Positions 49,601-61,600 of a stretch of DNA of 64,000 nucleotides are shown piece after piece. Position 1 is the first letter of the stretch. Every line of letters begins with the position of its first letter. The stretch covers positions 121,233,801-121,297,800 of the forward strand of contig NC_084663.1 of the NCBI RefSeq assembly GCF_028389875.1, given 5' to 3'. This DNA is from Rhea pennata (lineage: Eukaryota > Chordata > Aves > Rheiformes > Rheidae). The notes under the pieces were generated by a model. The model worked only from the letters and a program-made list of their open reading frames with translations. It was not told the DNA's origin and did not search any database. The position numbers and the translations under genes were made by a program.

Positions 49601-52600
49601 AGTTTTAGTCAGATTAATTGAAATAAGTGCTTCTGCTGGAAGATGACTGGAAGATGATTCACTTAAACAGAGACTGACATACAATTCAGTTATGAGCAGT
49701 AGGTGAAATCATTGAGTCTACAAAAAAACTACAGTAAACTTGATCCAAAATGTTAAGGTGTAGACATGAAAGACTAATGCTCCTGATTCACAGGGCTCTG
49801 CCCATTTGTCACCCTTTCTCACAAATTTACCAGAGAATTAAAGTTCTAGGTGAGCATGAAAAAGGCATTTACTTGTTTCCCATATGGGGGCTCGTTGTCC
49901 TATTTCAGTCCAATATGTGCGGCCAGGTGGAATAACTCGCATAGCCTTGCCTGGTGCTGTGCCTGGTCTGGGTGGGGTTGCATTTACAGTAACAGCTTAA
50001 TTTGGAACAGGGTCAGTTTCTGGACTGCTCATCTAGCTTGGGTGTTGAGTTCAAACAACTCATGGCCTCGGGGCAAATTTGTACCGTACAAAACTATCAT
50101 CAAAACTGTATCAGGGCCCATTTTCTCAGGGCTTCTTTAGTTACCTACAGCAGTATTTACGTGAAGGGCTAGAAACTGGTAAACCCTTTAGCAGGTCTGA
50201 TCTAACTTCTGAGCTTTTGACAAGACTGCTTACTCTGGAAAAGGTAATAAGTTTTGACTCAAGCTGGAACTTTTTTCTCTTTCCTTCATCAGAGCTATTT
50301 GTTGCCAACAATTGATTCCTAATTTTTAGCACATTTCCTGAGAGTCACAGGTTAAAGTGATTCCTTGAGGAAAATGGCTGAAATCTTCCAAGGACTCTCC
50401 AAAGGGCTTGTATGACAAAATGCCTCTGGCTATTGGTTTGCTGGGGAAGGTGCACTGGTATAAGTCAACATTTTTCCGGTAGAAGTAAAATAGTGTGAAA
50501 GGTTTGCCTGAGCCCCTTTTGGCAAAAGAGAAATTTATTTTGCTTTAAGTCCTTCAAGAATATCTGTAATCAAGTAAAAATCATGCTTGAAAAAGATTGT
50601 TCAGGTAGCATTTTGTGCTGGATTATCTGCATTTGTTTCAGAAGATAATTCAAGTTATACTCATGCAACCTTATTTTATCGACAAAACCATATGCTTTTA
50701 AGCTGAACTGGCATCCTGGGTTAGCTGGGTAAGCACTGGATAGTTCCAACATCCAGAAAAATTCTGTAAGGCATAATTTTGTCTCATACTTTCGGTATGA
50801 CATTGAGTTTTCTTCATTTCCCCCTTTCAAGTTCTGATCCTAGGAATTTACATAGCATCAACAATATAACAAAAGATCAAAAAGGAAAGGTCCTGTTGCG
50901 GCCCTGGCCCTGCCTTTAGGTCATATGACTTGAGTGACTCAGTTCTATGGGAATGTCCCCAAAGCTGCTCCTGCATCAGATCACATAACGCGACATGAGC
51001 GGGTATGAACCATATGTCTTGTCATATGATCTGTCAAAAAGAATGTGTTCATCCTACTCTGAAGTTGCTTCGGGGCATTAAAAAATGAACCTCCAAGCAT
51101 CTTTTCCAAGTTTTTTTCTCAGTAAGTGCTAATAGAATGTTGTTTTAGGAGAAAAAGCTTTTTAACAGGAATACTGACACACAGAAGTGATCATTTTGTT
51201 TTATTTGTTTTTAAAATGATTTTGTAGACAAAAAAAGCATAATTAGCCACACATCATCCCTCATTTACTGTTTCCTGCTATTGTTTTGTTTCTGTGGCTA
51301 TTGCCAAACATCAACCATGGCAAAATTTGACCTGCAGGTTACAGTATTTCCAGGCAGTCTTGTCAGACTGGCAAAAGACTGACGATTGATAATACATATT
51401 TTTCAAGCAGCAGTTTCAGCTTTGTGAAAATCCCCAGAGGATCTAATTCATGTTCAATAGTCACTTCAGTAATATCTTTTTAACATACATGCATGTGTGC
51501 ATATTTGTACTATAAATAAATTAATCAAATGGCAAGGCTGAGAAGCAGCTGAGGAAAAATGCTTTTTTAATTCTGTAGCACGGGAGAATATCATCAGCAG
51601 CCAAATATTGAAGAGTGACTAGCAAGTTATGGTTCTCTATTTAAATGAGAAACTCTATACTTGGTTACATATAAAATTTTTTTTGATAGTATAATTATAT
51701 ACATTTTAGAAGCATCTCTAGCAAATACGGAAGCTTGAGAGGTGTCTATGAGTTTATTTCATCCAATATTAAAAGTCTCCTGCAAAGCTTAGCTATGAAA
51801 TTTCAGATTCAATTTGTCACTTTGTTCATATGTGTCCTGGGTGGGTTTGTCCATGAAATACTGTGATCATCCTGACTCTTTCCTGTCAAACTTAATTCGA
51901 GAATAATTTAAACCATCAAAGAATTCATATGGTTTCTAGGTGATTTCTCTGTTTAGATTATTCCGGTATCTTTGCTTTTCAGGGCATTAGTCATAAATTC
52001 TGTGAATGGTAATGCACTGTCTAGACACAGTCTTAAATAAATGATGAAAAGAGGAAACTGGAACTGCTGAAATTACTGCACCATGTGCTGTTGAACTACT
52101 GTTATTTTCTTCTTGATGTTATCCATGCTGGTGTTCTCTCCATCGTACTAGGAATTGAAAGGTCAGCATGACCTTTCACAATAACCTGTTTCTGGCCACT
52201 TCCCCACCTTCTCTTCTTGGAAGGAATCATTTACCCCTGCATGAGATATGACAGGCCCTAATTTTCTTATTTCTTTACTGTTGGGGCAAAAATACCTATA
52301 TCATTTGTCTTCATTAATCAAGTTACTCTAATATTTCCTACTAGTTGTCTGCTGATCCATTAGGATAGTTTTATACACACACAGACACACAGAGAAAGTA
52401 CTTTAACTTATTTAAAATTAAGATTGGAAAGTCAAATATCTAAAAGTTAAGAAATACTAGGGTTAATTCTCAAGTTAGAATTAAATAAATACAATTTTTA
52501 TTCACTCTCTTTGTGCCTAAACATGCATTTTTTTTTAAATTACCTGTTCTTCTGCTGCTTTGCCCCGAGGACCATGTTCCCGTGTCATGCTCAGAGATGA

Positions 52601-55600
52601 TGGAAACCCTTCTAATGAACTTACCAGCAATGCATCACTCTGGCCTCTGCGTTTACTCTGTGGTTGAGTGCTCTGCTAAACTTCTTTCTGAATAGAGAAT
52701 TATTTATCACCTCTTGAGGTAAATCCTGGGGTGATTCACAAACAGTAATTTATCTTCATGAAGCCTGTGTGAAGGGAGGGAGGTTCTCCATCTTACAGCT
52801 TAAAAACTGAGCTGTAGAGAGATTAAGATCAAATAATTTTGTCTGGTGTCTTTGAGAAATCTAGAGTATGATCTTTCTTAAGGACATTTAGTGCTGCCTT
52901 TAACCTGTGTACGTGTTTGGAGTATACAGCCCAATGTCTTCAACGGTGACTATGAGGAATCCCACATTTGCTAAGGAGATCTCAGGGCTGCAGATCAGGT
53001 CTCCAGAGCCTGCAAAACCCTTGTATCTGAAAGGTTGTTATGAGTTTGTTGTGACTTTCTCAGCATCTTGCAGGAATTCTTTCAGGCAGAGACAGGGTCC
53101 AATTCTCCAGGTTAGTTTTCCATTGACTGAATCAGTAGCATGGTTACTTCTCTTTTTGGTTCATTTGCCACCCATCTTCCATATTACTGTGTAAGATGAA
53201 ATGAGAGAGCTACAGGCAAGAGGCTCCTTCCTTATTTACTTATCTACCATCTATCCCTGTTTAATCCACAGCCAGGGAACAACAGAGTGTGTGATGAGGG
53301 CTGGTGCTGGCTGGTATGAGTACACAAAAAGGTTGATACAGGAAGATTTAGACAACTTTAATCCTGGAATTCCTTAATTTGAGAGCACTCGATTGGCAAA
53401 GTTAAGACCAGTCTTCAATTAGAGTATGTTTTGTGTGTGAAACTTTCCAAGGTTTTCAGGAAACCAACTGTAAAGTAAAAAAAAAACATTTCTTTTGGGT
53501 GCCCAAGTAGCTCCTCAGCAGAGCTGGGACCTTGCAAATCCTGTGTTCAGACCCTTGCATATTGGGTCTAACTGGAGTGGCTGGGAATAGCAGCATGGCT
53601 CTCTCTGCTGCCAAGGCTATGACCAGAGAGCAATGGGATGCAGGCATTGCCGGAGGTGCTAAGTATTTGTTGATGGGGCAGGAGGAGTAAGGCTCGGGAC
53701 CTGTTCTGGCTTTTGGAAGCAAGATGCTTTATCTGTCCCAAACCTAACTTGTTCTCCTCTTCCTGCAGTGATGTGTCCCTCTACTGGTGTTGCCCCTGCT
53801 AGTTCCCAGCCCCTCATCCCCAGGTCACTTCAGTCCCAGTTTCCCAGCGCAGCCTGCCTCCTACCTTCTCTTTCAGCTCTCTGATCCTTCTCTCCCTGGC
53901 TCTGGTATCCTCTTCCCTCCCTTGCTGGGTCACTGTGCCAGCCCCTCTCTGCAGACCCTCCAGGCAGTCTCTCTTCCCCTATCACTCCTTCGTTGTCCTC
54001 TGGTTCCTGTATGCCCTGCCAGTGTCTGTCCTCTCCTTCAGCTCCCAGCCAGAGCTGCCCTGCTCTCTCTTTCTGCTGACACTGTGCTGATTGCATGTCC
54101 TGCACATCTCATCTGGCTGTCCCCAGTGCTGTCATGCATCCTCTCCTCTAGGGTGTCTATTTCCTCCTCCTTCCCAGATTCTCTCCTTCTCCCCATTGAC
54201 TTGGAGCTCTGTTCCACCCCCAGCCTATGTCTCTGCATCTCATGGCCCTCTCCTAGGCAGCTCTTGCTCTGGGGCCATGTTCACTGGGTATAGCGGATAC
54301 TTTCCTCCTCCATGGCCCTGGATTGGGCAGCATCTCCATGGGATGGGAAGGTACAAAATGCTTGATGGAGTCAGGCAAGCCTCACCTAGAAGTGTGAGTC
54401 TGGCAGATCCCCATGGCGAGCTCAGGAGCCTGGACTCACTGTGGGTCTGGTGCTTCCCACTTCCCCAGAAGCCACAGAAACACGATGACGGTTGTTGGAG
54501 GGTATATCACAGCTTGTTCCCTGTGGCATCTGCTTATGGACCTGCTGTCTAGGAATTTATCTAATCTTTTGAGTCTACTGATGCTGTCTGCCTTCACACC
54601 CTCCTGTGGCAATAAATTACAGAGATTCACTCCCCTTTGGGTGAGGAAGGACATGATTTTACCCATTTGAGACCAATTCTCTGCTATTGTGGGCTCTAGT
54701 GAATGCCATTCCACTTTTACCTTATCCTCTACCTTCATGATTCTGCAAACCTTGATCACATCCCACTCAGCCTTCTCCATGCCACAGTGACAGGTCCCAG
54801 CCTTTTTGGCCTTTCCTTGCAAATTATCTATCATCTGCTCTGTTTCTGTCATCAGGTCAGTTAGCCACTCCATGCCTTTCCAGACTGTGTTAAGCCCGGG
54901 AGAGCTGCAGTGTTCAGAGCTGGGTGTGAGCTGCGAGTGGGCCATGGGCCCCTGCCGGCTTCTGCTCCCATTGAAGGAGTGGACATCTGCCTAGTAGAAC
55001 ATGGCCATGTTGCCATGCTGCCAGTGGGGCAAAAACTTCGGAGGACATAGTTGCTAAACTTCATGAAGTTTCTTCTGAGCATGCACAGACTGTTTTTGTG
55101 TTTCAGTGGCCATGTAGCTCAGTTGTCCAATAGTTGCATCCTTGTTGAACGTCAGCCTTTGGCTCCTGAATGTGTTCTGGTGAATGATACAACTTTTCAC
55201 AGGAAAGGGCACTAAGTATTTTGTCAGGCACTGAACCAGCACGTCCTGATGGTGCCCTCCATCCTGATTAAGCCCTGGGTGGACCCTAAGGATGGAGAAT
55301 TTCCATCAGAGCAGTTAAAATTTAGCAATGCTCAAAGACCCTCAAAACAGGATCCTGTAATGAAAACTACCAGACTGCCTTTGTAACTGGCTTTGCCAGG
55401 AGCTTTTTCTATAGTATCATAGGTTTGCTTCCACCTTCTGATGCCTAAGACAAATGTAAGATTTTCACCCTTAGCTGTGCTGCACCTTTTGGGTGAAAAC
55501 TGGCTGCTCTGGGTGAAAGGAGAGAAAAGAAGAGAAGTTACTGTTGAACAAATTGTATCCCCCAGCATCTATCTCCTAGGAGATCCCCCAGTTTTGCGGT

Positions 55601-58600
55601 CACACCACACGCTGTGGCTCCTGTATGGATAGCTTGTAACTGAGCTTTTGGTTGCTAGGCAGTAGATGCTGCATTTCTACTTCTCAAAGTTTATGCAAAT
55701 AATGAAGGAAAAAAATCTATGCTTTATCTGACTGATGGAGGTGTTTGCCAGCTTGCTCCCCGATGCTTACAGTGTTACTTGGCAGATGGCTTAGCTCTGG
55801 GTGACTGTCCCCAAGATGATCAAAATGGAGAACCTGAACTGAATTTCAAATTGCATCTGGTATGATGAGGCAGAAATGTGATGTAAATCCTTCCCTGTTT
55901 CCACTGATGTAAAAACGATGACCTTTAGGTTTTAGACAAATGGGTAGCGTGGCACTCGGCCAGGATTCAATAATGTTTTCTGAGATTGCCTGTGACTTAT
56001 TAAATTCTTTATGTCACAGTTCAACATGCTAGAAAAAAAGACCTGTGTGCAAAAAAGTGCTTTGAACCCCAAACCTGCTTGAACTGAATCTTGGAGCTGG
56101 AGGGGTTTGGCTGAGTCCAGCTTACTGCAATTCACTTAATTTGAAGAGTTGGGAATATTGGTGCTGTAATAACACAGAGAAATCCCCTGCTGCTAGTCTC
56201 CTTACAAGGTCCCAGTGAGAGAAGTTCCTTGGCTTGGAGAGCTTGCCACAGGCGGTAGGCGGAGGGTTCATTTCTCAGCCTTTTCCCCAGCATCAGATGG
56301 AAACAAACTGGTTAAGCGATTTGCCCAGGGACATGAAGCTGGTCTGTTGCAGAGCAGGGAACTGGCCTTGCAGTCTGGGCACAGTGCCCTGCTCACACAG
56401 CCTGTCACCCTGGCAAGCCTCCCACCTCCAAACCTACCTCCCTCTGTGAGAGGTTAACATGGAGCAACTGCATGAGCCTGGGAACCTGCAGAAGAATCAT
56501 TCAGGGTGACTGAGGCTATATTAGAGATTATTGGAGCTTTAGACTTGAAATCAGGAAGAGGTTTTCTAGCAGTAGAATCTATTTTGGAGAATGATCTGCA
56601 CTGCCAGCCCCTAAGACACTTCCCACAATGCCTGAGCCAAAAGCGGAGGTCGCTGGTCAGTGCTGGCAAGCAAAATATATGTGGGGACTTGCTGAACTCA
56701 GAAGTAACTTGAGTTGAATTGTACAGGGTTGGGTTTTTTTGTTTTGTTTTGTTTTACCCTGTCACTACAGACCTGGGTGTATGACACAGAATGAACATTA
56801 GGTAGCAGAGCAAATCCTGCAAGTTGTAAGGGAGCCAACTTTTCATCAGAGCTGGGGGACGCTCCTTATTTCCTGTCAAAAGCTCTTGCATGTCTAGTGC
56901 TAACTCTACTTGAATGATGCTCACAGCCCTGTTGAAGGGTGTGATCATTGACTGTACACCCAAAATAAACACATGGAGCATACCAAATATAATAGAAAAT
57001 ACAGAAAATAGTGTGGGAAAGGCACAGACCCATGTATTCTGGGCACAAATCTTTAAAACTGCATGCACAAATAAAATGCCTGCTGCTGAGGGGTCTTATC
57101 TCAGTGCCTTCACTGGTCTCCAGCCTCTGGATTCTGGCAGGTTTTCCAGCAGACATGTGGATCCTCATCACTAAATTAAGTTTGCTTTTCTTTATTACTT
57201 TTCACAGAACCTTAACAATTAGACTATGGACCCCTAGGAATATACAAACATAGTCTCAAACCCACTGATTTCAGTGCACTATCTCTTTATGTAAATATGA
57301 CTGCACACCCATTTGCAGAGATGGCTGCAAATTCTGTGTGCTAAATTTTGCATGCTTAATTTTGAGCTTGATCCCTAGATTGTAGATTGAACTAGGGATT
57401 TACAATACTAAAAATGAGATCTGTTACAGAGTTTGCTAAAATGCCAAGGCTCTCTGCAGTAGGCTCCAGTCTACTGTGGATTAATAGGGCGGGGGGGGGG
57501 GGGGGGGGGGAAACCTGGAATGTGCATGTGCCAGCACATTACATGATTTAAACTAAATTTTGACTAATCAAGATCGTTTGCCTGTTTGAGAAGGTTACCT
57601 TGCTGAGGCGAAAAGTCATAGATTCAATACTCTCTTCCATTTCTCAGAAATGCTAGTTTTACTTTTACTCAGAACCTTGGGATAACAGAAATTGAAAACC
57701 CATGGAAACTGGCATTTCATGATAGATTTGTAATTTGCTCCAGTTTTTTATAGACCTTTCATTTGCAATTGATTTTATTATGAGAAATGTGTTTCTCTGT
57801 TAGAACCTGTTTCTATAGCAAGAATCATCTTCATTTTTCTCCTAGCGACTTAAGTACCCAGTAAATATATTGAGAGTTTATAAGACCAAAATGCTGTAGG
57901 CACAAAATGAACGGAAAAGAGAAGAGAAATTTTTATGCCAGCTGGAAAGAATAGAGCTGAGCGTTACTTGGAGCTATATTTGAGAGCGTGGGTGAAGGTG
58001 ATGTTTGTAGAACTTAAATATATATTTTTTTCTTTTCCTCTGGAGAAGAGTAGGTGTTGACATTGAGCCAGGACCACTGTTTGCATTTGGCTTGGGAAGT
58101 AGAAACCACCTGCCTTAGCTACCCTTTCTGCAGGGTTGTCTGCCATGGGTTAGCAACTTCACGGGATGCACAGCTGATACTGAGTGGATGCTGTCAGGTT
58201 AAAGACCATGAGCTAAATTCTGGTCTCCTGTCCTTCCGTGTAACCCATTTAACTGTAACTGAGAACAGCATTTATCTCACTTCTCCTGTAACATCTTTGA
58301 TTATTATAACTAAAGGTTAACTTTTTTGAAACAAAATGTTAAAGAAAATCTCCTGAATTCTAGCTTGCTTGTTTGCTTTGATCGTTATATTTTATTTGGA
58401 TTAGTCATTGCTGACATCAGGTACATTTCCTGAGTTTCTGAATTCTGCAGTGCTTCAATTTATCCATATTTAGAAACTATATATATATGTACAACGTATA
58501 TATATGTTTTCACACACACAAACATACTCATTTATGGAAAATTATAGTTCAAAATTTCTGTAGCAGAACTGTCATGAACAAGAGAAAATTCTGATTACAT

Positions 58601-61600
58601 TTACACGCATGAAAGGAAATAATGGTTGCTGTTTTATCCCCTTGAAAACCTCAGAACCGACACACTTTTAGATTGAGGAGGAGGTGTTTGTTATGAATTC
58701 AACACCACAGTTTTATGGAAACAATGTTCTATATTTTTGCTCTCAGAAATGTTTTTGTTACTTAGCACTCAATAGATCCAGTGTGTTTTCCTCAAGACCT
58801 GGTGTTTGTCCAACGGAGAATATGGAAACATCTGATTATCCTTGCACATTTGATACTGAATGTCCGGGACTTAAAAAATGCTGCAACACATCCAAAGGAG
58901 CAGCCTGTGTGGATCCAATGCCAGAGGGTATGCTATTGATGAATTCAAAACTGCTTCTAATACAAAAATACACTTTATTTTTGCTTCTGAGGATGGGAGT
59001 GGGCAGAACAACTGTTGCCATAACTCTTCATAAAACAAATATAGAAATCTGTTTTGGATCAGTTCCAGGATATTCAATTTCAGTAACTGAACCTGCGAGT
59101 GCTGAATAGCAGGTGCTACAGGTCCAGCGGACCTTGGTCCAGTTCTTCTAGCTAGTGGTGCTGTCTGCAGAATATGGTAAATGTAGCAGTAGCTCGTGGT
59201 TTTATATGGGCCCTTCAAAATTTCAAATGTAAACTTGGCTTTAGTTTCTTAGGGCCTTCCTATAGCTCTGAACTGAGATATCAGATCAGATCTCCAATGA
59301 TTTGGCTCTTTAATTTTTTCATTCCAGAAAGAATATTCTGGTACAATGTGACAGTGCTTGTTAAAATGGATTTTAGTGAATTAATCAGAGTGGATCCCCA
59401 CCTTTTGAATCATTCACGCCTGTTACACTCCATGGTATGTATAAATAAAAATGTTCTTGTGTGTTGCTCATTGCATCAGCATTTCTGTTACTCAGTAACC
59501 ACTAATGGCTTCAGTTTGGAAAGGATCTCATAGTCCTTGGTGCTGGACATAATCTTGCTATCTTGCTGCTCCCCCTTTGTTCTGCAATATAATTGGCTTT
59601 GGCCCGAAGAGCTGAATGTCAACTTCATCCTCAAGAACCTCAAGTAATGCTGATTTAACAGCTTCTGTAGTCATTTTTTCAGGTCTCTGCCAAGGGGAAT
59701 TTAAAGTTTTCACACTCTGAAACGTAATTTTTCTCCTACTTAAGTGGTACCTGCTTCAGCTCAGTACAGTTCTATGTCTGTGACAGTCAGACTGGGTTGA
59801 TGTTTCAAGACCTGCAAAGTATGGTATTTTCCAATAAGGAGTTCTGAGTTGAACTTTTCAAGAGACAAATCTGATCTATGAAATTGGGAGCTACATGCAG
59901 GGTGGCTTGTGCAAGGCTAGAGGTTTCCCAGTCAAAATCTAGGAACATGGCATGGGAATGTCTCTGGGTCAAAGGTATTTCATTTTCATTCTTACTACAG
60001 CAAGCAGCTCTCTGTGAGACAACAGAGTATTTCTTTCCTACAGGACCAAGGCTCTGCCTTGTGCATGGATTAGCAGCGGCCATGGTAACTGTGTGTGTAT
60101 AGTCACATTACAGCCACACAATATGTATCTCAGTATCCCAGCTACAACAGATAAGAAGCTGAGGCAAGCGTCCCTAAAGGATAATCTGTCTACAGGAAGA
60201 ACCAGGCTACAGACTAGAGCAGTGTTCAGACAGGATAGCTTTTTCTGTCCATAGAGTGATATTTAGGAACTGGATTGATGAACTAGGACAAAGACACCAA
60301 ACAGTAAACTTGAAGCATTTTCCTGGTACATGTCACCATTTCATGGAGAAAACCAGACTTGGATGCGGTGCCTGAAAGGTACCCACAAGGGAAGTTCTTT
60401 ATTACCCTCCACTTTAATTTCTGCTCCTCCCCAGTTTCCAGCTGGGAGTGAGCAATTAGCAAAGGATCCCCCCTCTCCCACCACAGTCTAGCACTGATGG
60501 ACAGGAGAACAGAAATGATATCAGTAACACAGGGATTTTGTATGAATTTGGTTCTTCCTCTTGCCTAAATTCTTCCTTGCCATGTACTATAAAACCCAGA
60601 AACCCTGGTCCTGTCCTATTGAGATAAGGAGTAGAGGACAATGAGCTGCCAAAGCTTACTTATTTTGGTTTCAAGGAAGCTGTGGCAAAAAGTCAAATAC
60701 TCAAAAGAAAACACCAAAAGGAGGCTTTTCAAGGAACCTTCTCTCAAAAGAATGTCTTCCAGGCCCTGTCTGCTCCAACAACTCCTCTTCCAATGCTCAG
60801 CTGGTCTCAGTGTCCCCCCTCTGATTTGTAACTTCTAGTTATGAGGACTCAGTCAGTCCTACTGTCTCTCTCCATAGCTCTTAGTCCCCAGTCTCCTTGC
60901 TCTGTTGCTTTCCCCTTCCCCCCCCACTTTTTTTTTTTTTTTTTTTAGTATTTCTTTTGCCAGCACCAGGATTTTTCTCCCTCCCTTTAGCTCCCATTCT
61001 ATTCTCAGGTCACTCCTTTCCTTCCTTTTTGGCCTATTTCTTATTCCTCGTGTCCCCATCAGCGCACTTTCTCCATTATATTCTGTGTACACTATTTATA
61101 ACAGCAAGGGGAAAGGCAGTGCTCTGTGTTCGCAGCCTGTTGCTTGTTCTCCAGACAACACAGCTGAGGATTGAAATTGTAAGGAAAGTCCTAAGGAGTC
61201 ACTGGAAAAGCTGAGCTACTCTGTCTGGTTCAGAGCTCTAGGAGGCTGAAGCACGCTTGGAGAGGATGGACAGAAATCTAATTTTTCAGTGCATTTGAAC
61301 TTGGATAAGCGTGGTCACTTTTTCCTAGGAAGAGGAAAACCCACAATCCTTACACAAGTCAGTCTACGCATATGCCAAAGGGCAAGATGTTCTAAGGAGG
61401 CAGGTGATGATAGAGTTTCTTCCACATAATGTCTCTGGAATTCTCTTTATTGACTTTTCATAGCTTCTAATTCTTAGGAATTAATGAATTATTTCATCTG
61501 AAGCCTTCAACAACCAGAAGGAAAAAAAATCAGCCAGAGGCTGACTCCTCCCCTAGAAAACTTTATTTCTCCTGGCCAAACTATGGCAAAGTTAAAGGAC

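Larger units (their letters stand above)
49598..58765 (+). other. UMODL1: UMODL1 intron 2
   Basis: This 9.2 kb GT-AG intron contains a palindromic estrogen-response-element-like site (52160-52174), a pyrimidine-rich stretch (about 53,760-54,280), a degraded CR1-like element on the minus strand (about 54,535-54,860), a G20 run (57491-57510) and a TA/CA microsatellite (58478-58530). No additional UMODL1 exon is needed here, because exons 2 and 3 join directly in the family. Confidence 0.7.

Noticed and set aside
58774-58796. Alternative acceptors for UMODL1 exon 3
   Set aside because: The AGs at 58774, 58780 and 58795 give the wrong phase for joining exon 2. Only 58764-58765 keeps the frame and the family sequence.
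60897-61214. Phe/Pro-rich open frames near the T19 run
   Set aside because: They are low-complexity translation of poly-C/poly-T DNA inside an intron, with no splice support.
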